Positions 40,969-48,977 of a stretch of 64,000 bases of DNA are shown here, in pieces; position 1 is the first letter of the stretch, and the number at the start of each line of letters is the position of its first letter. The stretch is from Roseiarcus sp963767245. GTDB lineage: Bacteria > Pseudomonadota > Alphaproteobacteria > Rhizobiales > Beijerinckiaceae. Location of the stretch: positions 223,177 through 287,176 of the forward strand of contig CAVYDG010000024.1 of NCBI GenBank assembly GCA_963767245.1. Reading direction: 5' to 3'. The notes beneath the pieces were generated by a model. The model searched no databases, was not told the origin of the DNA, and saw nothing but the letters and a program-made list of their open reading frames with translations. Both the position numbers and the translations under genes were made by a program.

Positions 40969-41463
40969 TCAGGAGGCGGCGGAAGGAACGACCTCCTGCC
41001 GCAGCGTCTTGAGGCTGCCGCCGGCTTTCTCGATTGCCACCGCAGCGCTCTTCGACGCCGCCTCGACTTCGAAGTTTGCACTCGCGGTCAATTCGCCGAC
41101 GCCCAGAACCTTGACCCCATCGCGCCGCCGGGTCACGAGTCCGGCCTTCATCAGGCTCTCGATCGTGATCGGCTCGGCCGAGTCGAGTTTCCCGGCGTCG
41201 ATCGCGCGCTGAATGCGCCCCAGGTTGACCTCGTTATAGATCAGCCGCGCGGGCGGGTTGAAGCCGCGTTTCGGCTGGCGGCGATGCAACGGCATCTGGC
41301 CGCCCTCGAAGCCCTTGATGCGGACGCCCGAGCGGGCCGTCTGACCCTTGCCGCCCCGGCCGGCCTGCTTGCCCTTGCCCGACCCGATGCCGCGCCCGAC
41401 GCGGATGCGCGGCTTCGACGATCCAGGATTGTCTCGCAATTCGTTGAGTTTCATGGATAGCAA
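40969..41463 (-). CDS. rplO: Ribosomal protein L15
   Basis: A 164-residue large-subunit protein that binds 23S rRNA late in assembly. Seen: MKLNELRDNPGSSKPRIRVG at the start, the Gly/Lys-rich GRGIGSGKGKQAGRGGKGQT tail, the signature GFEGGQMPLHRRQPKRGF, and the C-terminal GVKVLGVGELTASANFEVEA. Its stop is followed by a 145-base spacer with an inverted repeat (40946-40961) before secY. Start MLSMKLNE; ATG at 41454 (MKLNEL) is an alternative. Confidence 0.95.
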   Translation of the reverse strand: MLSMKLNELRDNPGSSKPRIRVGRGIGSGKGKQAGRGGKGQTARSGVRIKGFEGGQMPLHRRQPKRGFNPPARLIYNEVNLGRIQRAIDAGKLDSAEPITIESLMKAGLVTRRRDGVKVLGVGELTASANFEVEAASKSAAVAIEKAGGSLKTLRQEVVPSAAS

Positions 41464-41466
41464 TCC

Positions 41467-41658
41467 TTACCGGCCGTCGACGACGCGCACCAGATGCGCG
41501 ACCTTGGCGATCATGCCGCGATTGGCGGGCGTGTCGGAGACACGCGACTGGCGGCCAATCCGGTTGAGCCCGAGGCCCTTCAGGGTGGCGCGCTGCGAGC
41601 CGGGGCGGCCGATGGCGCTCGCTGTCTGCTCCAGCGTGATGATCTTGTCGGCGTTCAT
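41467..41658 (-). CDS. rpmD: Ribosomal protein L30
   Basis: A 63-residue large-subunit protein. Seen: IITLEQTASAIGRPGSQRAT and LKGLGLNRIGRQSRV, the L30 core, then GMIAKVAHLVRVVDG. I prefer the ATG at 41658 (MNADKIITL), which gives the usual 60-65-residue length, over a GTG at 41667. Three bases separate it from rplO and 14 from rpsE. Confidence 0.93.
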   Translation of the reverse strand: MNADKIITLEQTASAIGRPGSQRATLKGLGLNRIGRQSRVSDTPANRGMIAKVAHLVRVVDGR

Positions 41659-41672
41659 CGTTGTCACTCTAC

Positions 41673-42245
41673 TTACGAATTGGAGGCGTCGGCCTCGACG
41701 CCCTGGCGGCGCGACTGAAGGGTCGACACCTTGAGATTGCGCCGCTGCGCAACCGAGCGCGGGCTGTCCTCGCGCGCCAGCGCGTCAAAGGTGGCGCGGA
41801 CCATGTTGTAGGGGTTCGACGAACCCTGGCTCTTGGCGACCACATCGTGGACGCCGAGCGACTCGAACACGGCGCGCATCGGTCCTCCGGCGATGATCCC
41901 CGTGCCAGCAGGCGCCGCCCGCAGGACGACGCGGCCGGCGCCGTGGCGGCCATTGACATCGTGATGCAGCGTGCGGCCTTCGCGCAACGGCACTCGCACG
42001 ACGCCGCGCTTGGCGGCTTCGGTCGCCTTGCGGATCGCCTCGGGCACTTCGCGGGCCTTGCCGTGGCCGAAGCCGACGCGCCCCTTCTGGTCGCCGACGA
42101 CGACGAGCGCGGCAAAGCCGAACCGCCGGCCGCCCTTGACCACCTTCGCCACGCGATTGATGTGCACGAGGCGATCGACGAATTCGCTGTCGCGCTCCTC
42201 GCGGTTGCGATCGCGGCCGCGGCCGCCTTCTCCTTCACGCGCCAT
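41673..42245 (-). CDS. rpsE: Ribosomal protein S5
   Basis: A 190-residue small-subunit protein involved in decoding accuracy. A basic, Gly/Arg-rich N-terminus (REGEGGRGRDRNREERD) is followed by the S5 core EFVDRLVHINRVAKVVKGGR, FGFAALVVVGDQKGRVGFG and KAREVPEAIRKATEAAK, and the C-terminal AGGPMRAVFESLGVHDVVAK. I prefer the ATG at 42245 (MAREGEG), with GGA 8 bases upstream, over one at 42254. Confidence 0.95.
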   Translation of the reverse strand: MAREGEGGRGRDRNREERDSEFVDRLVHINRVAKVVKGGRRFGFAALVVVGDQKGRVGFGHGKAREVPEAIRKATEAAKRGVVRVPLREGRTLHHDVNGRHGAGRVVLRAAPAGTGIIAGGPMRAVFESLGVHDVVAKSQGSSNPYNMVRATFDALAREDSPRSVAQRRNLKVSTLQSRRQGVEADASNS

Positions 42246-42313
42246 TAGGTTCATCCATCAGTCAATAAATGCGGCGCGCTCCGGACGGCGCCGCTTCGCT
42301 TCTGTTGCCAATG

Positions 42314-42676
42314 CTAGAAATCCAGCCCGCCCTCGCGGGCGCCTTCCGCCAGCGCCTTGACGCGCCCGTGATACATGTAACCGCCGCGATCGAAGACCAC
42401 TTTCTCGACTCCGGCCTTTTTCGCCCGTTCAGCGAGCTCCTTGCCGACGCGGCGCGCGGCCTCGACGTCGGCGCCGGTCTTGATCGATTCGCGCATCGCT
42501 TTTTCGAGCGACGAAGCGGCGGCGAGGGTGCGGCCGTGCTCATCGTCGATCACCTGGGCGTAAATCTGCTTCGAAGACCGAAAGACGCTGAGCCGCGGGC
42601 GGCCGCCCGAATGGGCGAGGACCGCACGGCGCACCCGCGCCTTGCGGCGGTCTACGGACGTGTTCGACTTAACCAT
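42314..42676 (-). CDS. rplR: Ribosomal protein L18
   Basis: A 120-residue 5S-rRNA-binding protein. Seen: RKARVRRAVLAHSGGRPRLS, VFRSSKQIYAQVIDDEHGRT, LAAASSLEKAMRE and the C-terminal YMYHGRVKALAEGAREGGLD, a strong L18 signature. The ATG at 42676 follows AAGAGGCGACG. Nine bases separate it from the corrected rplF stop. Confidence 0.96.
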   Translation of the reverse strand: MVKSNTSVDRRKARVRRAVLAHSGGRPRLSVFRSSKQIYAQVIDDEHGRTLAAASSLEKAMRESIKTGADVEAARRVGKELAERAKKAGVEKVVFDRGGYMYHGRVKALAEGAREGGLDF

Positions 42677-42685
42677 CGTCGCCTC

Positions 42686-43220
42686 TTACTTCTTCTTGCC
42701 TTCCTTGCGGAAGACGAACTCGCCGGACATATTTCACGCCCTTCCCCTTGTAGGGTTCGGGGCCCCGGAACGCCCGGATCTCCGCGGCAGTCTGGCCGAC
42801 CTGGCGCTTGTCGATGCCGGCGACGGTGATTTCCGTCGGCTTCGGCGTCGTAATCGTCACGCCGGCGGGAATCGGAAACATGATGTCGTGGCTGTAGCCG
42901 AGCGACAGCTGCAGGTTCTTGCCCGCGACCACCGCCTTATAGCCGACACCGTTGATCTCAAGCTTCTTCTCGAAGCCCTTGGTGACGCCGCCGATCAGGT
43001 TTTGCACCTGCGCGCGCGCCGTGCCCCACAAGGCGCGGGCACGCTTGTCCTCGCCTTGCGGCGCGACATGGACGGCGCCGCCGTCGATCGTGATCGCGAC
43101 CTCCTTGGGCGCGGTGAATTTCAGTTCGCCTTTCGCGCCTTTGACGGCGATCGTCTGGCCGTCAAGCTTGGCGCTGACGCCGGACGGAATGACGACGGGC
43201 TTCTTGCCGATACGGGACAT
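42686..43220 (-). CDS. rplF: Ribosomal protein L6, frame broken near 42722-42728
   Basis: A 177-residue large-subunit protein near the factor-binding site, after removing one base. Seen: MSRIGKKPVVIPSGV, the two L6 repeats, NLIGGVTKGFEKKLEINGVG and GIDKRQVGQTAAEIRAFRGP, then PEPYKGKGVKY. At TATGTCCGGCGAG the frame slips; removing one base gives GEFVFRKEGKKK and the TAA at 42686-42688, the normal C-terminus and length. Read uncorrected, the gene overlaps the rplR start and ends in unrelated sequence. An error in the sequence is by far the likeliest reason. Confidence 0.93.
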
Positions 43221-43254
43221 GACATAAGATCCGTTTGCTCAAACTCCACGCCGT

Positions 43255-43653
43255 CTAGAAGACGGTGCACAGAACCTCGCCGCCGACGTTGTTCTCGCGG
43301 GCGGAATGGTCGGCCATCACGCCCTTCGGCGTCGAGACGATCGCGACGCCCAGGCCGTTGCCCACGCGCGGCATCGCGTCGACCGTCGCATAGACCCGGC
43401 GACCCGGCTTCGACACGCGCTCGATCTTGCGGATGACCGGCTGGTCGTCGAAATATTTCAGCTCGATTTCGAACTCGGTGCGGCCGTTGGCGTAATCCGT
43501 GGTCGAATAGCCGCGGATATAACCCTCGGACTCCAGCACGTCGAGAACCTTCTTGCGCAGGGACGAGCCGGGCGTCGAAACCTTGCCGCGCTTGCGCATC
43601 TGCGCGTTGCGGATGCGGGTGAGCATATCGCCGAGGGGATCGTTCATCGCCAT
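43255..43653 (-). CDS. rpsH: Ribosomal protein S8
   Basis: A 132-residue primary 16S-rRNA-binding protein that also represses spc-operon translation in E. coli. Seen: DPLGDMLTRIRNAQMRKRGK, RKKVLDVLESEGYIRGY, RVSKPGRRVYATVDAMPRVG and the C-terminal GLGVAIVSTPKGVMADHSAR. Complete, standard length for alphaproteobacteria. It sits between rpsN and rplF as usual. Confidence 0.96.
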   Translation of the reverse strand: MAMNDPLGDMLTRIRNAQMRKRGKVSTPGSSLRKKVLDVLESEGYIRGYSTTDYANGRTEFEIELKYFDDQPVIRKIERVSKPGRRVYATVDAMPRVGNGLGVAIVSTPKGVMADHSARENNVGGEVLCTVF

Positions 43654-43666
43654 GATCCTTGCCTCC

Positions 43667-43972
43667 TCACCAGCTCGACTTGACCAGGCCCGGAATCAGG
43701 CCCTGGTTGCCGAGTTCCCGCAACGCAATGCGCGACATCTTGACCTTGCGGTAGAAGCCGCGGGGCCTGCCGGTCACTTCGCAACGATTGCGCACACGGA
43801 TGATCGCGCCATTGCGCGGCAGCGCCGCGAGCCGGATGCGCGCCTCGAAACGCTCCTCCATCGGTCGCGCCTGGTCGTTGGCGATGTCGAGCAGGCGCTT
43901 GCGGCGGGCAGCGAATTTCTTCGCCAGCCGCTGCTTTCGCAGGTTATTCTCTATCGCACTCTTCTTTGCCAT
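43667..43972 (-). CDS. rpsN: Ribosomal protein S14, zinc-independent type
   Basis: A 101-residue S14 without the CxxC zinc motif (long type). Seen: MAKKSAIENNLRKQRLAKKF, ARIRLAALPRNGAIIRVRNR, CEVTGRPRGFYRKVKMSRIA and the C-terminal LGNQGLIPGLVKSSW. This long form is the usual alphaproteobacterial S14. Starts at the ATG at 43972. Confidence 0.96.
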   Translation of the reverse strand: MAKKSAIENNLRKQRLAKKFAARRKRLLDIANDQARPMEERFEARIRLAALPRNGAIIRVRNRCEVTGRPRGFYRKVKMSRIALRELGNQGLIPGLVKSSW

Positions 43973-44013
43973 TCATCGGCTCCATTTTCCGCGTCTGAGC
44001 GCTGAGATCAGGC

Positions 44014-44751
44014 TCACTGCCGGAAGGGGAAGTTGAACTCGCGCAGCAAGGCCTTCGCTTCCGCATCGGTCTTGGCGGTCGTGCAGACCACGATGTCGAG
44101 ACCCAACTGCGCCTCGGCCTTGTCGTAGTCAATTTCGGGAAAAATGATGTGCTCCTTGACGCCGAGCGCATAATTGCCGCGCCCGTCGAACGACTTCGGA
44201 TCGAGGCCGCGGAAGTCGCGCACCCGTGGCAGCGCGACCGTGACCAGACGATCGAGGAACTCGTACATGCGGGTCCGGCGCAAGGTGACCTTGGCGCCGA
44301 TCGGCATGTTCTCGCGCACCTTGAAGGTCGAGATCGCCTTGCGGGCGCGGGTCACGACCGGTTTCTGGCCGGCGATCAGCGCGAGGTCGGCGGCGGCGGA
44401 GGTGACTTGCTTGGTGTCGTTGACGGCTTCGCCGACCCCCATATTGAGCACGATCTTGTCAAGCTTCGGCACTTCGAGCGGATTCTTGTACCCGAACTCC
44501 TTGGTGAGCTTGGGCACGATCTCGTCCCGGTAGAGCTTCTTCAGGCGCGCGACATAATCCTTCGGCGCAGCCTTGACCGCGCCGGCGGCGGCGACCTCCG
44601 CGCCAGCTTCCCTCCGAGGCTTGCTCTTGGCGCCCTTGGCGTCGGCGGCGGCCGCGTCGGGCTTCGCCCCTTTGGCGGCGGGCTTCTCGGCCTTGCCAGG
44701 CTTCGCGCCCTTTTCGACCTTGCCGCCCTTCTCATTCTTCGTCTCAGCCAT
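44014..44751 (-). CDS. rplE: Ribosomal protein L5 with N-terminal Lys/Ala-rich extension
   Basis: A 245-residue 5S-rRNA-binding protein. The L5 core starts near residue 62 (DYVARLKKLYRDEIVPKL) and contains VLNMGVGEAVNDTKQV, TRARKAISTFKVRENMPIG, LRRTRMYEFLDRLVTVALPR and the IFPEIDYDKAEAQLGLDI tail. The first 60 residues are a low-complexity Lys/Ala/Gly segment with no L5 counterpart (usual length about 180-190). The long start is supported: the ATG at 44751 lies within the end of rplX (8-base overlap), with GGAG 9 bases upstream, and there is no later Met before the core. Confidence 0.94.
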   Translation of the reverse strand: MAETKNEKGGKVEKGAKPGKAEKPAAKGAKPDAAAADAKGAKSKPRREAGAEVAAAGAVKAAPKDYVARLKKLYRDEIVPKLTKEFGYKNPLEVPKLDKIVLNMGVGEAVNDTKQVTSAAADLALIAGQKPVVTRARKAISTFKVRENMPIGAKVTLRRTRMYEFLDRLVTVALPRVRDFRGLDPKSFDGRGNYALGVKEHIIFPEIDYDKAEAQLGLDIVVCTTAKTDAEAKALLREFNFPFRQ

Positions 44752-45061
44752 CGATCAGGTCTCCGGAACTCCTGGCGACGCGCACCTTGCGGCCATCGTC
44801 GAGAATCTTGAAGCCGACGCGGGTGGGCTTGCCGGTCTTGGGATCGGCGATCGCGAGGTTCGACAAATGGATGGTCGCTTCCTTGCTGATAATCCCGCCT
44901 TCGGTCTGCGCCGTCTGGCGCGTGTGGCGGCGCACGAGATTCACGCCGGCGACGATCGCGCGGCGTTCGGTCGGCATGACCTCGCGAACTTCGCCCCGCT
45001 TCCCCTTGTCGCGCCCGGCCATGACGATGACCGTGTCGCCCTTTTTGATCTTGGCGGCCAT
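44744..45061 (-). CDS. rplX: Ribosomal protein L24
   Basis: A 105-residue assembly-initiating 23S rRNA-binding protein with a KOW motif: KIKKGDTVIVMAGRDKGKRG, then REVMPTERRAIVAGVNLVRR and the C-terminal DPKTGKPTRVGFKILDDGRK. The start at 45061 overlaps the rplN stop in an ATGA. An upstream GTG at 45064 is less likely. Confidence 0.95.
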   Translation of the reverse strand: MAAKIKKGDTVIVMAGRDKGKRGEVREVMPTERRAIVAGVNLVRRHTRQTAQTEGGIISKEATIHLSNLAIADPKTGKPTRVGFKILDDGRKVRVARSSGDLIDG

Positions 45062-45429
45062 CACAGCACCTCCGGCGCGAGCGAGATGATCTTCACATGG
45101 TTCTTGGCCCTGAGTTCGCGCGGCACCGGCCCGAAAATGCGGGTGCCGACTGGCTCGGACTGGTTGTTGATGAGCACCGCGGCATTGGAGTCGAACCGGA
45201 TCACCGAACCATCGGCGCGGCGGATGTCCTTGGCGGTGCGCACCACCACGGCCTTCATCACGTCACCCTTCTTCACCCGGCCGCGCGGGATCGCCTCCTT
45301 AATCGAGACGACGATCACGTCGCCGATCGAGGCGTAACGGCGCTTGGAGCCGCCGAGAACCTTGATGCACATCACGCGCCGCGCGCCGGAATTGTCGGCG
45401 ACATCGAGATTGGTCTGCATCTGTATCAT
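45061..45429 (-). CDS. rplN: Ribosomal protein L14
   Basis: A 122-residue 23S-rRNA-binding protein that contacts the small subunit. Seen: MIQMQTNLDVADNSGARRVM, IGDVIVVSIKEAIPRGRVKK, GSVIRFDSNAAVLINNQSEP and GTRIFGPVPRELRAKNHVKI. Complete and of standard length. Overlaps rplX by 4 bases. Confidence 0.97.
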   Translation of the reverse strand: MIQMQTNLDVADNSGARRVMCIKVLGGSKRRYASIGDVIVVSIKEAIPRGRVKKGDVMKAVVVRTAKDIRRADGSVIRFDSNAAVLINNQSEPVGTRIFGPVPRELRAKNHVKIISLAPEVL

Positions 45430-45463
45430 GGCCTAATCGCCTCTCTTAAGTCCTGTTCGCCAC

Positions 45464-45709
45464 TCAGGCCTTCGGCGCCGTCTCGCCGACGACGATCCAG
45501 CGTTTGAGCTTCGAGATCGGCCGCGTCTCTTCGATCGAGACGGGGTCGCCAACCTTTTGGGTCTTGTTCTCGACGTGCGCGTGGTAGTTCTTCGACCGGC
45601 GCACGGTCTTCTTGAGCAGCGGGTGGGTGAAGCGTCGCTCGACCTTCACCACAAGCGTCTTTTCCTGCTTGTCGCTGACGACGACGCCGTGCAAAATTCT
45701 CTTCGGCAT
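45464..45709 (-). CDS. rpsQ: Ribosomal protein S17
   Basis: An 81-residue primary 16S-rRNA-binding protein. Seen: MPKRILHGVVVSDKQEKTLV, VERRFTHPLLKKTVRRSKNY, HAHVENKTQKVGDPVSIEET and RPISKLKRWIVV. Standard length; preceded by rpmC (7 bases) and followed by rplN (34 bases). Confidence 0.96.
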   Translation of the reverse strand: MPKRILHGVVVSDKQEKTLVVKVERRFTHPLLKKTVRRSKNYHAHVENKTQKVGDPVSIEETRPISKLKRWIVVGETAPKA

Positions 45710-45716
45710 AATGTTC

Positions 45717-45944
45717 CTAGTCCTTGGCCTTGGCGCCCTTGGCGGGGGCGCGCTTCTGCGTGGCGATAGTCATGACCCGGGCGATGTCGCGCCGCACCAC
45801 GCGCACCCGCGCGGTGTCCTGCAATTGGCCGCTCGCCTTCTGGAAGCGCAGGTTGAACTGCTCCTTCTTCAGTTTGAGCGCTTCGTCGCTGAGCTGATCC
45901 TCGGTCATGACCCGAAGGTCGGAAAGACGGCTGCTGGATTTCAT
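45717..45944 (-). CDS. rpmC: Ribosomal protein L29
   Basis: A 75-residue protein near the peptide exit tunnel. Seen: SSRLSDLRVMTEDQLSDEAL and KEQFNLRFQKASGQLQDTAR, then VRRDIARVMTIATQKR with a Lys/Ala tail (APAKGAKAKD). Start ATG at 45944, 12 bases after the rplP stop. Confidence 0.95.
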   Translation of the reverse strand: MKSSSRLSDLRVMTEDQLSDEALKLKKEQFNLRFQKASGQLQDTARVRVVRRDIARVMTIATQKRAPAKGAKAKD

Positions 45945-45956
45945 GGCTCTCGCCCC

Positions 45957-46370
45957 CTATTCCGCGATGCGCTGGATGAAGCGCGTCTTGATCGGCAGCT
46001 TGGCCGCGGCCAGGTCGAACGCCTCGCGCGCCAGGCCCTCCGGCACGCCGTCGATCTCGAACATGATGCGGCCGGGCGCAACGCGCACGACCCAGAATTC
46101 CGGCGCGCCCTTGCCCTTGCCCATGCGCACTTCGATCGGCTTCTTCGACACCGGCACATCAGGAAACACTCGAATCCAAACCCGGCCAGCGCGCTTCATG
46201 TGCCGCGTCAGCGCCCGGCGTGCGGCCTCGATCTGGCGCGCGGTGACTCGCTCAGGCTCCATCGCCTTGAGCCCGAACTCGCCGAAATTGAGCGCGAATC
46301 CGCCCTTCGCATTGCCGTGAATGCGGCCTTTGAAGGCTTTGCGGAACTTGGTTTTCTTTGGCTGCATCAT
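45957..46370 (-). CDS. rplP: Ribosomal protein L16
   Basis: A 137-residue protein at the tRNA-binding face of the large subunit. Seen: MMQPKKTKFRKAFKGRIHGN, the highly conserved region MEPERVTARQIEAARRALTR, HMKRAGRVWIRVFPDVPVSK and the signature MGKGKGAPEFWVVRVAPGRI. I chose the ATG at 46370, which gives the standard 137 residues; an adjacent ATG at 46367 would lose one. Frame open upstream into rpsC is not coding. Confidence 0.96.
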   Translation of the reverse strand: MMQPKKTKFRKAFKGRIHGNAKGGFALNFGEFGLKAMEPERVTARQIEAARRALTRHMKRAGRVWIRVFPDVPVSKKPIEVRMGKGKGAPEFWVVRVAPGRIMFEIDGVPEGLAREAFDLAAAKLPIKTRFIQRIAE

Positions 46371-46398
46371 GATCGGAAACTTTCGCCAGTGCGCTTGC

Positions 46399-47133
46399 TT
46401 ACACTGCGTCGCGAGCGTGCTCGCGCTCGCGCGGTTCGCGGCGCGGACGATGCGTCGATGAATGGTCGGCTTCGGCCAAACGTTTGTCCTGGGCCATCGG
46501 ATCGTGCTCCAGGATCTCCCCCTTGAAGATCCAAACCTTGATCCCGCAAGTGCCGTAGGCGGTGTGGGCGGTGGCGACGCCGTAGTCGACGTCGGCACGC
46601 AGCGTATGCAGCGGCACCCGGCCCTCGCGGTACCATTCCAGGCGGGCGATTTCGGCCCCGCCGAGCCGGCCGGAGCAATTGATCCGGATACCCTCGGCGC
46701 CGAGACGCATCGCCGACTGCACGGCGCGCTTCATGGCCCGCCGGAACGCAACGCGGCGCTCGAGCTGCTGGGCGATCGATTCGGCGACCAGGGTGGCGTC
46801 GATTTCCGGCTTGCGGACTTCGACGATATTGATCGCCACTTCAGAGCTCGTGAGCTTCGCCACCTGTTTGCGCAGCTTCTCGATGTCGGCGCCCTTCTTG
46901 CCGATGACGACTCCTGGCCGGGCGGAATGGATGTTGATGCGCGCCTTCTTGTGCGGACGCTCGATGACGATCTTCGAAATCGCCGCCTGCTTGAGGCTCT
47001 TGGTCAGCGAATTGCGAATCTTCATGTCCTCGTGCAATAGCTTGCCGTACTCGCCCTTGCTCGAGTACCAGCGCGAATCCCAGGTGCGGTTGACGCCGAG
47101 GCGCAGCCCGATCGGATTGATCTTCTGTCCCAT
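46399..47133 (-). CDS. rpsC: Ribosomal protein S3
   Basis: A 244-residue mRNA-entry-site protein. Seen: MGQKINPIGLRLGVNRTWDS, the KH domain GVVIGKKGADIEKLRKQVAK, and the C-terminal S3 domain with MKRAVQSAMRLGAEGIRINC, GRLGGAEIARLEWYREGRVP and DYGVATAHTAYGTCGIKVWI. The tail (from about residue 210) is charged and His/Arg-rich. Standard alphaproteobacterial length is a little shorter at the tail. Confidence 0.96.
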   Translation of the reverse strand: MGQKINPIGLRLGVNRTWDSRWYSSKGEYGKLLHEDMKIRNSLTKSLKQAAISKIVIERPHKKARINIHSARPGVVIGKKGADIEKLRKQVAKLTSSEVAINIVEVRKPEIDATLVAESIAQQLERRVAFRRAMKRAVQSAMRLGAEGIRINCSGRLGGAEIARLEWYREGRVPLHTLRADVDYGVATAHTAYGTCGIKVWIFKGEILEHDPMAQDKRLAEADHSSTHRPRREPREREHARDAV

Positions 47134-47148
47134 GATGAGGCTTTCTTC

Positions 47149-47541
47149 CTAAGCGGCTTTGGCGTCGGCGGCGGCGACTTCCCGCACGACGATGGTGATG
47201 TTGGCGAATGGTTTTTCGATGCGCCCGGCCCGCCCCCGCGCGCGCGGGCTGAAGCGCTTCAGCACCATGTCCTTGCCGACCCAGGCCTGAGCGACGACAA
47301 GATCGTCGACGTCGAGATCGTGGTTGTTCTCGGCGTTGGCGATCGCCGACTCGAGCGTCTTCTTGACCTCGACCGAAATCCTCTTTCTGGAGAATTCCAG
47401 ATCAGCGAGCGCGGTCGCGACCTTCTTGCCGCGGATGAGCTGGGCGAGCAGGTTGAGCTTCTGCGGGCTTACGCGCAGCATGCGCGTCGTCGCCTTGGCT
47501 TCGTTCTCCGCCTGCCGGCGCGGGTTCTGTGGCTTGGACAT
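47149..47541 (-). CDS. rplV: Ribosomal protein L22
   Basis: A 130-residue protein lining the nascent-peptide tunnel. Seen: ATTRMLRVSPQKLNLLAQLI, RGKKVATALADLEFSRKRIS, ESAIANAENNHDLDVDDLVV and KRFSPRARGRAGRIEKPFAN, the tunnel hairpin region. Starts at 47541, 6 bases after rpsS stop. Confidence 0.96.
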   Translation of the reverse strand: MSKPQNPRRQAENEAKATTRMLRVSPQKLNLLAQLIRGKKVATALADLEFSRKRISVEVKKTLESAIANAENNHDLDVDDLVVAQAWVGKDMVLKRFSPRARGRAGRIEKPFANITIVVREVAAADAKAA

Positions 47542-47547
47542 CGGCGC

Positions 47548-47826
47548 TTAAGCCCTCTTGGCCTTCTTGTCGGCGGAATGGCCGTGAAAGGTGCGGGTCG
47601 GGGCGAATTCGCCAAACTTGTGGCCGATCATCTCCTCCGACACCAGCACCGGAATGTGCTTGTGGCCGTTGTAGACGCCGAACGTGAGTCCGACGAACTG
47701 CGGCAGAATGGTCGAGCGCCTGCTCCAGATCTTGATGATATCGGAGCGCCCAGACCCGCGCGCGATATCTGCCTTCTTGAGAAGATAGCCGTCGACGAAC
47801 GGACCCTTCCAGATCGAGCGCGTCAT
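47548..47826 (-). CDS. rpsS: Ribosomal protein S19
   Basis: A 92-residue 16S-head protein. Seen: MTRSIWKGPFVDGYLLKKAD, IIKIWSRRSTILPQFVGLTF, VYNGHKHIPVLVSEEMIGHK and FGEFAPTRTFHGHSADKKAK. Standard length from the ATG at 47826; the frame stays open upstream into rplB without meaning. Confidence 0.97.
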   Translation of the reverse strand: MTRSIWKGPFVDGYLLKKADIARGSGRSDIIKIWSRRSTILPQFVGLTFGVYNGHKHIPVLVSEEMIGHKFGEFAPTRTFHGHSADKKAKRA

Positions 47827-47828
47827 GG

Positions 47829-48668
47829 TCAGCCTCTCTTCTTGCGAACGTGACGTGACGCGACGATGAACTTGTCGGTCGCCTTGTTCGAACGTGTCTT
47901 CTTGCCCTTGGTCGGCTTGCCCCAGGGGCTCACCGGATGCCGGCCTCCCGAGGTGCGTCCTTCGCCGCCGCCGTGTGGATGGTCGACAGGGTTCATGGTG
48001 ACGCCGCGGTTGTGCGGGCGTCGTCCGAGCCAGCGGTTGCGGCCCGCCTTGCCGAGTGAAGCATTCATGTGGTCGGGGTTGGAGACCGCGCCAATCGAGG
48101 CGAAGCACTGGCCGTGAATAAGCCGCTGCTCGCCAGAACTTAATCGGAGCGAAACATAGCCCTGGTCGCGGCTGACGATCTGCGCATAGGTTCCTGCCGA
48201 TCGTGCAATCGCGCCGCCCCTGCCGATTTTCATCTCGACGTTGTGGACGATGGTGCCGACGGGAATGTTGGCGAGCGGCATCGCATTGCCCGGCTTCACG
48301 TCGACCTGAACGCCGGCGGTCACCTCGTCCCCAACCGAAAGGCGCTGGGGCGCGATGATATAGGCCTGCTCGCCGTCGGCATATTTGATCAGCGCGATGA
48401 AACTTGTGCGATTGGGATCGTACTCCAGCCGCTCGACCTTGCCTGCGACGTCGAGCTTGCGCCGTTTGAAGTCCACAATGCGATAGGACTGCTTGTGGCC
48501 GCCGCCGCGGAAGCGCACGGTGATCCGGCCGGCGTTGTTGCGGCCGCCCTTCTCGGACTTGCCGACGGTCAGCGCCTTGACGGGCTTGCCCTTGTAGAGG
48601 TCGCTGCGGTCGACGAGCGCGAGCTGGCGAAGGCCCGGGGTGATCGGCTTGTAGGTCTTGAGCGCCAT
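47829..48668 (-). CDS. rplB: Ribosomal protein L2
   Basis: A 279-residue protein essential for the peptidyl-transferase centre. Seen: MALKTYKPITPGLRQLALVD, KSEKGGRNNAGRITVRFRGG, YRIVDFKRRKLDVAGKVERL and the signature MNPVDHPHGGGEGRTSGGRH, with the conserved His. Two bases separate it from rpsS. Confidence 0.97.
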   Translation of the reverse strand: MALKTYKPITPGLRQLALVDRSDLYKGKPVKALTVGKSEKGGRNNAGRITVRFRGGGHKQSYRIVDFKRRKLDVAGKVERLEYDPNRTSFIALIKYADGEQAYIIAPQRLSVGDEVTAGVQVDVKPGNAMPLANIPVGTIVHNVEMKIGRGGAIARSAGTYAQIVSRDQGYVSLRLSSGEQRLIHGQCFASIGAVSNPDHMNASLGKAGRNRWLGRRPHNRGVTMNPVDHPHGGGEGRTSGGRHPVSPWGKPTKGKKTRSNKATDKFIVASRHVRKKRG

Positions 48669-48680
48669 GGTTCTGGTCCC

Positions 48681-48977
48681 TCAGAGGCCGGTGGTCATAT
48701 CGATGCGATAGCCGTCGGCAAGCGTGACGATCGCCTTCTTGATGTCCTGCTGGCGCCCGCGCACGCCCCGGAACGCCTTGGTCTTACCCTTGCGGGTAAG
48801 CGTGTTTACCGCCGTCACCTTGACGTCGAACAATTGCTCGATCGCCGCCTTGATCTGCGGCTTGGTCGCATTGCGCGCGACCTTGAAGACGAATTGATTG
48901 TTTTCGGAAGCGATCGTCGCCTTTTCCGTGATCACGGGAGAGACGATCGCGTCGTAGTGACGCACGTCCTTGATCAT
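48681..48977 (-). CDS. rplW: Ribosomal protein L23
   Basis: A 98-residue exit-tunnel protein and docking site for trigger factor and SRP. Seen: HYDAIVSPVITEKATIASEN, FKVARNATKPQIKAAIEQLF, VKVTAVNTLTRKGKTKAFRG and DIKKAIVTLADGYRID. The start at 48977 overlaps the rplD stop by 4 bases. Confidence 0.96.
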   Translation of the reverse strand: MIKDVRHYDAIVSPVITEKATIASENNQFVFKVARNATKPQIKAAIEQLFDVKVTAVNTLTRKGKTKAFRGVRGRQQDIKKAIVTLADGYRIDMTTGL

